A DNA stretch of 64,000 nt. It comes from Polyangium sp. 6x1. Its GTDB lineage: Bacteria; Myxococcota_A; Polyangia; Polyangiales; Polyangiaceae. A program made the position numbers and the translations under genes. Below, piece by piece: positions 16,335 through 24,919 of the stretch. The stretch lies in the NCBI RefSeq assembly GCF_029946515.1, contig NZ_JARZHH010000002.1, forward strand, positions 186,001 through 250,000, read 5' to 3'. The notes below the pieces were generated by a model. The model worked only from the letters and a program-made list of their open reading frames with translations. It was not told where the DNA came from and did no database searches. How positions within the stretch are numbered: position 1 is the stretch's first letter; each line of letters begins with the position of its first letter.

Positions 16335-17188
16335 AGCGTCGCTCGTTCACCCTCGCGCTCGTCGCGCTCGCCTTCTCCGCTTGCTCGCGGGGCACCGGCA
16401 AGGACAAACCTCTCCGCGTCGTCTCGCTCTCGCCGAGCACGACGGAGACGATGTTCGCGATCGGCGCCGGAGGCCTGCTCGTCGGGCGCTCGCGGTACTG
16501 CGATTCCCCGAAGGAGGCCGAGGCATTGCCCGCCGTCGGCGGCTACGCCGATCCGAACGTCGAGGCGATCGTCGCGCTCGCGCCCACGCTCGTCGTCGGC
16601 GCGCGCGGCCCCGCCGGGCCCGTGCTCGAAGAGGGGCTGCGCGCCCACGGCATCGATACGTTTTTCCCCGAGACCGAGTCGCTCGACGGCATCACGAGCA
16701 TGATCGTCGAGCTCGGTCGCCGCGTCGGCCACGAGGCCGAGGCGAAGCGCGTCGCTCAAGGCATCGAGGACAAACGAAAAGCGCTCGCGGCGCAGATCGC
16801 GGGGAAGCCGAAGAAACGCGTGCTCTTCGTGTTCGACGTGTCCCCGATCGTCGTCGCCGGCCCCGGCAGTTTTCCCGATGAGCTCGTGCGCCTCGCGGGT
16901 GGCGAGAACGTCATCACCCGCGGCGGCGCGTACCCGACGATCGGCCTCGAGCACTTGCTTGCGCTCGATCCGGACGTCCTGCTCGACGGCGCCTCCGACA
17001 TGCGCGCCACGAAGACGCTGCGCGAGCGCGTGGAGAACACGCCCGGCTGGCGCGAGCTCCGCGCCGTCCAGAAAGGCCAGATCCGCGTCGTCGGCTCGGA
17101 CGTCTTGCGCCCCGGCCCCCGCATCGGTGATGGACTCTTCGCCGTCGCCCGCGCCATCCACGGCGAGGACCTCGCGCCCCCACCATGA
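16331..17188 (+). CDS. BtuF-like metal-chelate/cobalamin substrate-binding lipoprotein
   Basis: 285 residues from a GTG overlapping the previous stop (GTGA). Lipobox LAFSAC near residue 18, then the helical-backbone binding-protein fold: RVVSLSPSTTETMFAIGAG, YADPNVEAIVALAPTLVVGA, FPDELVRLAGGENVI, YPTIGLEHLLALDPDVLLDG. This class delivers vitamin B12, heme or ferric siderophores to an ABC importer. No permease or ATPase gene is adjacent, so the transporter core is elsewhere. The downstream tlyA overlaps by four bases, an odd pairing for a transport gene. Confidence 0.88.
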   Translation: MKRRSFTLALVALAFSACSRGTGKDKPLRVVSLSPSTTETMFAIGAGGLLVGRSRYCDSPKEAEALPAVGGYADPNVEAIVALAPTLVVGARGPAGPVLEEGLRAHGIDTFFPETESLDGITSMIVELGRRVGHEAEAKRVAQGIEDKRKALAAQIAGKPKKRVLFVFDVSPIVVAGPGSFPDELVRLAGGENVITRGGAYPTIGLEHLLALDPDVLLDGASDMRATKTLRERVENTPGWRELRAVQKGQIRVVGSDVLRPGPRIGDGLFAVARAIHGEDLAPPP

Positions 17189-17946
17189 CCCGCTCGCCCG
17201 CCCGCGTTCGCGCCGATGCCCTCCTCGTCACCCTCGGCCTCGCCGAGAGCCGCGCCCAGGCGCAAGCCCTCATCATGGCCGGCAAGGTGAGCTGCGCCGA
17301 AACGCGCGTGGACAAACCCGGCGCGCTCGTCGCGCCCGACGCGCCCCTCCGCGTCGCTGCCCCGCCGCGCTTCGTCTCCCGCGGCGGCGACAAGCTCGAC
17401 CACGCGCTCACGTTCTTCGCGGAAAAGGGCCTCGACGTCGCCGGCCGCCGCGCCCTCGACGTCGGCGCCTCCACGGGCGGCTTCACCGATTGCCTGCTCC
17501 AGCGCGGCGCCGCGCTCGTCGTGGCCGTCGACGTCGGTTACGGCCAGCTCGCCGAGAAGCTCCGCGCCGATCCGCGCGTCGACGTCCGCGAGCGCGTGAA
17601 CGCGCGCGACCTCGGCCGGAGCGATCTCCCCGCGGGGGTCGACCTCGTCGTCGTGGACGCATCGTTCATCGGCATCGGCAAGCTCATCGGGTCGATCGCG
17701 GCCTTGCTCGATCCGGGCGCGGACCTCGTCGCGCTCGTAAAGCCGCAGTTCGAGGCGGGTCGGGAGGCTGCCTCGCGGGGACGGGGCGTCATCCGGGATG
17801 AAGAGACGCGGAGCGCCGCGATCGCCGCGGCGCGTCGGGCCGTCGAAGAAGGCGGATTCGAGGTCGTGGCCGAGGTCGACAGCGCGGTCCACGGGCCGAA
17901 GGGCAACGTGGAGCGGTTCGTCTGGGCGCGCCGCCGCGCCGGCTGA
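17185..17946 (+). CDS. tlyA: TlyA-family rRNA 2'-O-methyltransferase
   Basis: 253 residues. N-terminal S4 RNA-binding domain (~1-60; RADALLVTLGLAESRAQAQA), then an FtsJ-type methyltransferase: the RGGDKLDHAL lysine, the SAM loop LDVGASTGGFTDCLL, VVDASFIGIGKL and VKPQFEAGRE, matching the K-D-K-E set. Known members methylate cytidines in 16S and 23S rRNA. The ATG overlaps the preceding stop by four bases (ATGA). A weak hairpin follows it. Confidence 0.92.
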   Translation: MTRSPARVRADALLVTLGLAESRAQAQALIMAGKVSCAETRVDKPGALVAPDAPLRVAAPPRFVSRGGDKLDHALTFFAEKGLDVAGRRALDVGASTGGFTDCLLQRGAALVVAVDVGYGQLAEKLRADPRVDVRERVNARDLGRSDLPAGVDLVVVDASFIGIGKLIGSIAALLDPGADLVALVKPQFEAGREAASRGRGVIRDEETRSAAIAAARRAVEEGGFEVVAEVDSAVHGPKGNVERFVWARRRAG

Positions 17947-17947
17947 T

Positions 17948-17969
17948 CCCGAGGCTGCGCGCGCTCGGG
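17948..17969 (+). terminator. weak hairpin after tlyA
   Basis: Arms CCCGAG and CTCGGG with a ten-base GC-rich loop, directly after the tlyA stop. There is no T-tract, so it may act with Rho or be incidental. Confidence 0.35.
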
Positions 17970-18056
17970 GCTGACGACATGCGGCGATGATGGTACTCAT
18001 CGGCCGGCACGGGGCATGTGCGCGATTTCGCGGCCCTGACCGGCGAGGAGAGGTCG

Positions 18057-19271
18057 ATGCTCGGACGACGGGGTTGGGTGATGACGATCGTGGCCCTCGG
18101 CGCGAGCGCGCTGGGGCTGGCCGCGTGTTCCACCCAGAAAGACACGCCTCAGAAGGATGCCGCGGGCAAGGATCCGAGCGTCCCCGCGGTGGTCGAGCCC
18201 TGGAAGGTCGGCGCGTACCTGAGCCTGTCGGGCGCCGAGACGCAGTTCGGCGCGGAGACCAAGGAAGGCATCGAGCTCGCGGTCGACGCGGTCAACAAGA
18301 AGGGCGGCGTGAAGGGCCGGCCCGTGAAGGTCTTCTACGAGGACGACAAGTCGAACCCGCAGGAGACGAACAACAAGGTCCTGCAGCTCATCACGCGGGA
18401 CAAGGTCGTGGCGCTGCTCGGCGAGGTCGCCTCCTCGCGATCGACGATCGGGGGCATCGTCGCGAACAAGCACAAGGTCCCGATGATCACGTCCTCGGCG
18501 ACGGCGCCGGAGGTCACGCAGATCGGGCCCTTCGTCTTCCGCGTCTGCTTCACGGACGACACGCAGGGCCAGATGGGCGCCGAGTTCGTGGTGAAGACCA
18601 TGGGCAAGAAGCGCATCGGGATCCTCTACGCCTCCGACGACGTCTACTCGTCGGGCCTCGCGGCGCAGTTCCGCGACGCGGCGAAGAAGCTCGGCGGCGA
18701 GGTCGTCGTGGAGAAGAGCTTCATCAAGACCGAGACGAACTTCACGACGTACATCAACGAGATCCGCGACGCGAAGCCCGAGCTCGTCTACGCGCCGATC
18801 TACTACAACGCGATGGTCCCGATCGCGCGCCAGGCCAAGGCCGCGGGCATGCCGGGCAGCACGTTCGTCGGCGGCGACGGCTGGGACGCCGAGACGCTCT
18901 TGCAGGACGCGGGCGAGGAGATGGAGGGCGCGTACTTCACGAACCACTACGCGCCCGATGTCCCCTGGCCGAACGCGCAGCTCTTCCTGAAGGCCTACAA
19001 GGAGCGCTTCAAGCGCGATCCGTCGAGCCTCTCGTCGCTCGGCTACGACTCGGCGCAGCTGCTCTTCGACGCCATGGGCCGCGCCAAGGGCGACACGCCC
19101 GAGGCCATCCGCGACGCGATCGCCGAGACGAAGAGCTTCGCCGGCGCGACGGGCACGATCTCCATCGACCCGAACCGCAACGCGGACAAATCCATCGTGA
19201 TCGTGCAGATCAAGAACAAGAAGTTCACCTACTTCGCGACGGTGAACGACAAGGCGGCGGCGAAGCCCTGA
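18057..19271 (+). CDS. branched-chain amino acid ABC transporter substrate-binding lipoprotein
   Basis: 404 residues; ATG chosen because GAGGAGAGGT lies just upstream and it gives a proper signal sequence with lipobox (LGLAAC). The type-I binding fold is clear: WKVGAYLSLSGAETQFGAET, GGVKGRPVKVFYEDDKSNPQ, ALLGEVASSRSTIGGIVANK, GILYASDDVYSSGLAAQFRD. It would capture leucine/isoleucine/valine or a related ligand outside the inner membrane for the LivH permease encoded 21 bp downstream. Family sure, ligand not. Confidence 0.93.
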   Translation: MLGRRGWVMTIVALGASALGLAACSTQKDTPQKDAAGKDPSVPAVVEPWKVGAYLSLSGAETQFGAETKEGIELAVDAVNKKGGVKGRPVKVFYEDDKSNPQETNNKVLQLITRDKVVALLGEVASSRSTIGGIVANKHKVPMITSSATAPEVTQIGPFVFRVCFTDDTQGQMGAEFVVKTMGKKRIGILYASDDVYSSGLAAQFRDAAKKLGGEVVVEKSFIKTETNFTTYINEIRDAKPELVYAPIYYNAMVPIARQAKAAGMPGSTFVGGDGWDAETLLQDAGEEMEGAYFTNHYAPDVPWPNAQLFLKAYKERFKRDPSSLSSLGYDSAQLLFDAMGRAKGDTPEAIRDAIAETKSFAGATGTISIDPNRNADKSIVIVQIKNKKFTYFATVNDKAAAKP

Positions 19272-19292
19272 GGCGCGAGGTCGGGTGATTTC

Positions 19293-20180
19293 ATGGCGAT
19301 GAAGATCTTGAACGCCCTCGTCACGGGCCTCGCGCAGGGGTCGATGATCGCGCTCGTGGCCCTCGGCTACACGATGGTCTACGGCATCCTGAAGCTCATC
19401 AACTTCGCCCACAGCGAGGTCTTCATGATGGGCGCGTTCATCGGCTTCTTCGCCATCACGGCGCTCGGCGGCAAGGAAGCGCCGTTCCTCGCCGGCGTCG
19501 GCGGGACGCTCGCTGCCATGGCCTTCGCGGGCCTGCTCGGCATGCTCGTCGAGCGCATCGCCTACGCGCCGCTGCGCACGCGCGGCAAGGGCAAGGCGAA
19601 CACGCGCATTACCCCGCTCGTCACGGCGCTCGGCATGAGCGTGCTCTTGCAGAACCTCGCGCAGCTCCTCTTCACCGCGCAGTACCGCGGCTACCCGCAG
19701 CTCTTGCCGATCGAGGACACGCGCAAGGTCATCTTCATCTCGGCCTTCTCCGTGATGGTCGCCCTCCAGCTCCTCGTGCACAGGACCTGGATGGGCAAGG
19801 CGATGCGCGCGCTCAGCGTGAACATCGAGGCCGCACGCCTCATGGGCATCCGCACGAGCCGCGTCATTTCGATCACGTTCATCACGGGCTCGGTCCTCGC
19901 CGCGCTCGGCGCCGTCCTCTACTGCCTCGATCAGTCGCAGGTCTACCCGACGATGGGCGTCGTCATCGGCACGCGCGCGTTCGTCGCCGCCGTCATCGGC
20001 GGCATCGGCAACATCCCGGGCGCGATGCTCGGCGGCCTGCTCATCGGCATCATCGGCGAGATGACCAAGCTGACGGCGTACTCCGGCCTGCAGGATGTCC
20101 TGGTCTTCACGGCTCTCATCGCCGTCTTGCTCGTGAAGCCCACGGGCCTGCTCGGAAAGGCCTCGATCGAGAAGGTTTGA
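19293..20180 (+). CDS. livH: LivH-type branched-chain amino acid ABC permease
   Basis: 295 residues with about eight membrane helices. Typical LivH features: LGYTMVYGILKLINFAHSEV near the start, NIEAARLMGIRTSRVISITF in the cytoplasmic coupling loop, and VVIGTRAFVAAVIGGIGNIP. It forms one half of the inner-membrane pore; the partner LivM and the ATPases LivG/LivF should follow, but the next gene is an unrelated lipoprotein. They must be elsewhere, or the operon has been broken here. Confidence 0.93.
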   Translation: MAMKILNALVTGLAQGSMIALVALGYTMVYGILKLINFAHSEVFMMGAFIGFFAITALGGKEAPFLAGVGGTLAAMAFAGLLGMLVERIAYAPLRTRGKGKANTRITPLVTALGMSVLLQNLAQLLFTAQYRGYPQLLPIEDTRKVIFISAFSVMVALQLLVHRTWMGKAMRALSVNIEAARLMGIRTSRVISITFITGSVLAALGAVLYCLDQSQVYPTMGVVIGTRAFVAAVIGGIGNIPGAMLGGLLIGIIGEMTKLTAYSGLQDVLVFTALIAVLLVKPTGLLGKASIEKV

Positions 20181-20229
20181 TGGGGTCGAGCCCTGACCGA
20201 CGGGCCGCTTGCGTACTATCCTTGGTCCG

Positions 20230-20808
20230 ATGATGCGGCGCTTGATCCTCGCCTCCGCCTTCGTCCTCGGCGCCTGCGCGCCGGGCGCCCCGGCCAACTG
20301 GGCCCGCGGCGGCGCGATGCTCGACGTGCCCCGCGCCCGCTGGGTCGTCGGCATCGCGGTCGTCGACGTCTTCCCCGACGGCCGCGTGACGATCAACGAC
20401 ACGCAGGAGATGACCGTCGACCGCGGCGGGCGCGTCTACGATCCGAACAACGACCCCGTCGCGCTCCTCGAGGCCGGCGGCAAGCTCGTCGGCCCCGGCG
20501 ACAAACTCCTCGGCAACGTCGGCATCCTCCACGCCTCGCAGGGCGACGACACGCACGCCTGGCTCAGCGTCCTGCAGACAGGTGAGGTCGTCCGCTACGA
20601 CGACGATGGCGGACGCAGCTCGCTCGGCGTCTGGATCGGCTGCAACCAGAACGCTCTGCAGCACCAGACGTGCACGCTCGTCAGCCACTTGCTCACGCCG
20701 CGCCTCACCTCGATGTCGCGCAACAACAACGCCGTCATGCCGAATGGCATGGGCTACGGCCCCGGTGGCTACCTGCCCGGCATGGGCTTCGGTTTGCCCT
20801 ACCGTTGA
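20230..20808 (+). CDS. hypothetical lipoprotein
   Basis: 192 residues. Signal sequence MMRRLILASAFVLGAC with a good lipobox; the codon after next is also ATG (20233). Mature part has beta-strand-like patterns (WVVGIAVVDVFPDGRVTIND, SSLGVWIGCNQNALQHQTC) and ends in a Gly/Met/Pro tail (MGYGPGGYLPGMGFGLPYR). Two cysteines near residue 150 may pair. No family recognised. It stands between livH and another lipoprotein with separate spacing, so it is probably not part of the transporter. Confidence 0.75.
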   Translation: MMRRLILASAFVLGACAPGAPANWARGGAMLDVPRARWVVGIAVVDVFPDGRVTINDTQEMTVDRGGRVYDPNNDPVALLEAGGKLVGPGDKLLGNVGILHASQGDDTHAWLSVLQTGEVVRYDDDGGRSSLGVWIGCNQNALQHQTCTLVSHLLTPRLTSMSRNNNAVMPNGMGYGPGGYLPGMGFGLPYR

Positions 20809-20983
20809 ACGGAACGCCGTAATTTCCCGCCTGGAACGTCACGATCGGCGCGATGGGCCGAACGCCTGGGCCATCGAATCCGGCGCACGGGTGTAGTCCG
20901 ACACACGGTGGACTGACGCATCCTTCGGGGACGAACCTGCGGCGCAGGCCCGGGAGGCGTGTGTCAAACGGGGGGGTTTGTCG

Positions 20984-21994
20984 ATGAACGTTCGAAACAT
21001 GCTCCTCGCCTCGACGCTGGTGACGGCCTTCGTCGTGGCCGCGCAGGCGTGCGGCGGGAAAGAAGAGGGCGGCGGCGGGACGGGCGGGACCGCGGGCGCG
21101 GGCGGAGGAACGGGCGCGACGGGCGGTACGGGAGGTACGGGTGGGACCGGCGGGGCCGGCACGGGCGGCGCCGGCGGCATGGGCGGCATGGGAGGCGCTG
21201 GCGGCGCGGGCGGCGGCGACGCGGGCGTGAAGGTGATGTCGAGCGTGCGCTTCTCGCACCTCTCGCCGGACATGCAGGCGGCGGACGTGTGCCTCTTGCC
21301 GGTGGCGGGCGGCGCGAACGAGGGGGCGATCGGGCCGATCTTCAAGCAGCGGTTGAACCACGCCGAAGGCATGCGGTACGGCGAGGTCTCGAAGTACGTC
21401 GACGTGCCCGAGGGCGAGTACACGCCGCGCCTCGTCGCGCCCGGCGCGCAGAGCTGCGACACGGCGCTGCCGGGCACGCAGGGCGCCGTCGTCCCGACCG
21501 TCGAGGCGCGCGGGGGCGAGCTCTCCACGGTCGTGGTCGCGGGGCAGCTCGCGGCGCCGACGGGCGAGCAGAAGCTCACGGTGCTGCGGTTCTTGGACGA
21601 CACCGAGCCGGCCGCGGGGCTCTCGCGGGTGCGCTTCATCCACGTCTCGCCGGACACGGCCGACGTCGACATCGGCACGCTCGACACGCAAGGCACGTTC
21701 ACGCCGCTCTTCACGGGCGTCAGCTATGGCTCGACGGGCCTTTCGAAGGCGGGCAACTACGTGACGGGGGCGCCGCTCGACAACGCGACGATCGCGGCGC
21801 GGCTCGCGGGCGAGCAGACGAACCTCATCACGATCCCGGGCGTGACCGTCGTGGCGGATCGCGTCGTCACGCTCTTCTTGACCGGCGACCGTGCGGGCCA
21901 GCCGCAGCCGCTCCGGCTCCTGGTTTGTCTGGACGTATCCCCGAGCGCCCAGGGCGAGCCCGGCATGACGAGCTGCGCGCTCGTCACGCCCTGA
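20984..21994 (+). CDS. Gly-rich lipoprotein with DUF4397-like domains
   Basis: 336 residues from the ATG at 20984 (a TTG two codons upstream is possible). Signal sequence with lipobox (VVAAQAC), then ~60 residues of Gly/Thr/Ala-rich tether (GTGGTGGTGGAG type). Two copies of a domain with the DUF4397 signature follow: VRFSHLSPDMQAADVCLLPV near residue 90 and VRFIHVSPDTADVDIGTLDT near residue 225. The domain resembles predicted beta-sandwich surface modules of unknown role. Likely tethered to the outer membrane, with the tether lifting the domains away from it. Confidence 0.88.
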   Translation: MNVRNMLLASTLVTAFVVAAQACGGKEEGGGGTGGTAGAGGGTGATGGTGGTGGTGGAGTGGAGGMGGMGGAGGAGGGDAGVKVMSSVRFSHLSPDMQAADVCLLPVAGGANEGAIGPIFKQRLNHAEGMRYGEVSKYVDVPEGEYTPRLVAPGAQSCDTALPGTQGAVVPTVEARGGELSTVVVAGQLAAPTGEQKLTVLRFLDDTEPAAGLSRVRFIHVSPDTADVDIGTLDTQGTFTPLFTGVSYGSTGLSKAGNYVTGAPLDNATIAARLAGEQTNLITIPGVTVVADRVVTLFLTGDRAGQPQPLRLLVCLDVSPSAQGEPGMTSCALVTP

Positions 21995-22032
21995 CGACGC
22001 CTGCGCCCAGCGTTTGAAGCCCGCGGCTTCTG

Positions 22033-22058
22033 CCCCCTCTCCCGCGAGGGAGAGGGGG
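22033..22058. terminator. perfect 11-bp inverted repeat with GCGA tetraloop
   Basis: Arms CCCCCTCTCCC and GGGAGAGGGGG around a GCGA loop, between convergent genes (the DUF4397 lipoprotein and sdhB). It lacks a long T-tract but could stop transcription from both sides. A closely related hairpin is at 56568-56595, so this may be a dispersed palindromic element. Confidence 0.7.
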
Positions 22059-22078
22059 TTGGGGGTGAGGGCGTCGCT

Positions 22079-22867
22079 CTACTTGAGCAGCCAGCCGAAG
22101 AGCAGCCGCTTCGTCGCATCCCGCGACACCTGCGCGATCGAATCGACGAGCGGAATCTCCTTCGGACAAACCTCGACGCAGTTCTGCGACTTGCCGCAGT
22201 CCTGCACGCCGCCCTCGCCCATGACCGTCTCCAGCCGCGCGTTTTTGTGCAGCGCGCCCGACGGATGCATGTTGAAGAGCCGCACGAGGTTCAGCGCGAA
22301 CGGCCCGACGAACTGCGTCGAATCGTTGTACTGCGGGCACGCCTCGACGCAGCACCCGCACGTCATGCAGCGCGACAGCGGGTAGCGCTCCTGCTGCGCC
22401 TCGGGGCTCTCGCGCGGACCGGGGCCGAGCTCGTGCGTCCCGTCGATGTCGATCCACGCCTTGACCTTCTTCATGTCCTGGAACATGCGCTCGCGGTCGA
22501 CGATGAGGTCACGCACGAGCGGGAACTTCGTCATCGGCTCGACCTGGATCACCTCGCCGTTCGGCGCGATCTGATCCACGAGCGCCGAGCACGCCTGACG
22601 CACGCGCCCGTTGATCACCATCGTGCAGGCGCCGCAGACCTCTTCGAGGCACGACGACTCCCACACGACCGGCGCGACGTCTTTCCCGTCGACCGTGCGC
22701 GGCTCCTTCTGCACCTGCTGGAGCGCGCTGATGATGTTCATCTGCGGCAGGTAGGGGACCTTGAACTCCTCCCACCGCCTCGTCTCCGGGAGATCGGGGC
22801 TGTCCTGGCGCTTGACGCGCAGATGCACGAGACGCCCGGTGCCCTTCGTCGTGTCGCTGTTCGCCAT
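22079..22867 (-). CDS. sdhB: succinate dehydrogenase/fumarate reductase iron-sulfur subunit
   Basis: 262 residues. Cysteines for all three clusters are present: CLEEVCGACTMVINGRVRQA for [2Fe-2S], CMTCGCCVEACPQ and CGKSQNCVEVCPKEIP for the other two. It passes electrons from SdhA flavin to the membrane heme subunit. It starts 2 bp after the sdhA stop, the last gene of a minus-strand sdhCAB operon, with a strong hairpin after it. Confidence 0.96.
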   Translation of the reverse strand: MANSDTTKGTGRLVHLRVKRQDSPDLPETRRWEEFKVPYLPQMNIISALQQVQKEPRTVDGKDVAPVVWESSCLEEVCGACTMVINGRVRQACSALVDQIAPNGEVIQVEPMTKFPLVRDLIVDRERMFQDMKKVKAWIDIDGTHELGPGPRESPEAQQERYPLSRCMTCGCCVEACPQYNDSTQFVGPFALNLVRLFNMHPSGALHKNARLETVMGEGGVQDCGKSQNCVEVCPKEIPLVDSIAQVSRDATKRLLFGWLLK

Positions 22868-22869
22868 GG

Positions 22870-24906
22870 TCAGACGCTCTTCTGCTGCTCGGAGGCAGCC
22901 GGTTGCTGGATCTTCCCGGTCGCGGCGGCGCTCGCGGCGCCCGCCTGCTCGTACTTGCGCTCGCGCGGGGCGACGAGGCTCGCGTCGACGGCGTCGGTCA
23001 CGTGGACCGACTGCCCGGCGCACGTGTAGTCGAACTCCCGCACGTACTTCACGGCGCCCTTCTGCTCGTGCTTCGCGAGCGTCGTGCGCATCCAGTCCGC
23101 GTCGTTGCGCTTCGGGAACGCGGGCTTGTAGTGCGCGCCGCGCGACTCGTCGCGGTTCTTCGCGCCCTGCGCGATCACGCGGGCGAGCACCAGCATGTTC
23201 TCGAGGTGCCGCACGAACTGCGCGCCCTGGTTCGCGCGCTGCGAGCCGTCCGGGCAGGCGACCTTCTTCACGCGCTCGTCGAGCTCGGAGATCTTCGTGA
23301 GCACCCCTTCGAGCGTCGCGTTGTCGCGCTCGATCGTCACGTCGCGCAGCATCATGTCGCCGAGCTCCTGGTGGAGCTTGTACGGGTTCTCCGCGCCGCT
23401 CGCGCCCTGGTTCTGCTTGAGGATGCGCTCGTAGTCTTCCTGGCAGCGCTTCTCGGCCTTCTCGAACGTCGACTTCGGCAGGTCGAACGCGCTCTTCGCG
23501 ATGCTCTTCTGGTAGCTCGCGACCGAGGGGCCCGCGACCATGCCGGCGTAGATGCACGAGAGCAGCGAGTTCGCGCCGAGCCGGTTCGCGCCGTGGTACT
23601 GGTACTCGGCCTCGCCCACCGCGTAGAGCCCGGGGATGTTCGTCGCGTGGTTGCGCGGCGAGCCCGTCTTCAGCGATCCACGCGCGTCCTTCTCGAAGTC
23701 GACCCACAGGCCGCCCATCGAGTAGTGCACGGCGGGGAAGACCTTCATCGGGTTGTGGTAGGGGTCTGTCCCGGCGAACTTCTCGTAGATCTCGAGGATG
23801 CCCGCGAGCTTCGAGCGGAGGAACTTCTCGTCCTTGTGCGTGAGGTCGAGGTAGACCTCGTTCTCGTTGCGACCCGTCTTCGGGTTGAAGACGCCGCGCT
23901 TCTCGTGGAAGCACGTCTTGAAGATGGCGCGCGAAGCGATGTCGCGGGGCACGAGGTTGCCGTAGCCCGGGTACATGCGCTCGAGGATGTAGTCGCGCTC
24001 CTTCTCGGGGATCTCCTTCGGGTTGCGCTGATCCTTCGCGTCCTTCGGCACCCACACGCGGCCGCCTTCGCCGCGCGCGCTCTCCGAGATGAGGCGGAGT
24101 TTGTCCGCGCCCGGGATCGCCGTCGGGTGCACCTGGATGAACTCGCCGTTCGCGTAGACCGCGCCCTGCTGGTAGACCGACGAGGCCGCGGTCCCGGTGC
24201 AGATGACGCTCATCGTCGAGCGGCCGAAGATGATGCCGCAGCCTCCCGTGGCGAGCACGACGGCGTCGCCCTGGAAGTACTTGATCTGCATCGTCTTGAG
24301 GTCCTGCGCGACGCAGCCGACGCACGTGCCGTTGTCGTCGAGCACCGTCTGCAAGAAGTCCCAGAACTCGAACTTGCGGACCATCTTCTCGCCCGGGATC
24401 GACACGCCGTGCTCGTCGACGACGTCGGCGATCTCGTAGCGGCGCACCTGCTCGTCGAGGGCGTAGAGGAGCTGCTGCCCCGTCGTCGCGCCCGCGAACG
24501 CCGTGCGGTGGAAGAGCGTGCCGCCGAAGCGGCGGAAGTCGAGCAGGCCCTCGGGCGTGCGGTTGAACGGCACGCCCATGCGGTCGAGCATGAACACGAT
24601 GCCCGGCGCCGCCTCGGCCATGCCCTTGACGGGCGGCTGGTTCGCCAGGAAGTCGCCGCCGTAGGCCGTCTCTTCGAGGTGGATCTGGGGGCTGTCGCCC
24701 TCGCCCTTGGTGTTCACGGAGGCGTTGATGCCGCCTTGCGCGCACACCGAGTGCGAGCGCTTCACCGGGACGAGCGAGATCAGGTCCACCGGGACCTTCG
24801 CCTCGCAGAGCTTGATCACCGTCATGAGGCCCGCGAGGCCTCCGCCGACGACGATCACCCTTCGAACCTTGCCCCCCTCGCTCCGGATCGTGCTTTTCGC
24901 AGCCAT
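22870..24906 (-). CDS. sdhA: succinate dehydrogenase/fumarate reductase flavoprotein subunit
   Basis: 678 residues, the longer type seen with type-B (Bacillus/epsilon-like) complexes. FAD-binding motif VIVVGGGLAGLMTVIKLCEA at the N-terminus and the HSVCAQGGINA stretch containing the flavin-linked histidine. Active-site segments include HPTAIPG and ARGEGGRVWVP, and GLYAVGEAEYQYHGANRLG near residue 410. Catalyses succinate to fumarate in the TCA cycle, on the cytoplasmic side. The chosen ATG is 13 bp after the sdhC stop. Confidence 0.96.
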   Translation of the reverse strand: MAAKSTIRSEGGKVRRVIVVGGGLAGLMTVIKLCEAKVPVDLISLVPVKRSHSVCAQGGINASVNTKGEGDSPQIHLEETAYGGDFLANQPPVKGMAEAAPGIVFMLDRMGVPFNRTPEGLLDFRRFGGTLFHRTAFAGATTGQQLLYALDEQVRRYEIADVVDEHGVSIPGEKMVRKFEFWDFLQTVLDDNGTCVGCVAQDLKTMQIKYFQGDAVVLATGGCGIIFGRSTMSVICTGTAASSVYQQGAVYANGEFIQVHPTAIPGADKLRLISESARGEGGRVWVPKDAKDQRNPKEIPEKERDYILERMYPGYGNLVPRDIASRAIFKTCFHEKRGVFNPKTGRNENEVYLDLTHKDEKFLRSKLAGILEIYEKFAGTDPYHNPMKVFPAVHYSMGGLWVDFEKDARGSLKTGSPRNHATNIPGLYAVGEAEYQYHGANRLGANSLLSCIYAGMVAGPSVASYQKSIAKSAFDLPKSTFEKAEKRCQEDYERILKQNQGASGAENPYKLHQELGDMMLRDVTIERDNATLEGVLTKISELDERVKKVACPDGSQRANQGAQFVRHLENMLVLARVIAQGAKNRDESRGAHYKPAFPKRNDADWMRTTLAKHEQKGAVKYVREFDYTCAGQSVHVTDAVDASLVAPRERKYEQAGAASAAATGKIQQPAASEQQKSV

Positions 24907-24919
24907 GGTGCTTGCTACC

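Noticed and set aside
17997-20402. Open frame of 801 codons on the minus strand
   Set aside because: Antisense to the LIV binding protein and LivH genes, with Arg/Asp/Val-rich composition typical of shadow frames.
20809-20983. Possible promoter before the DUF4397 lipoprotein
   Set aside because: I found no -35/-10 or -24/-12 pair with acceptable spacing.
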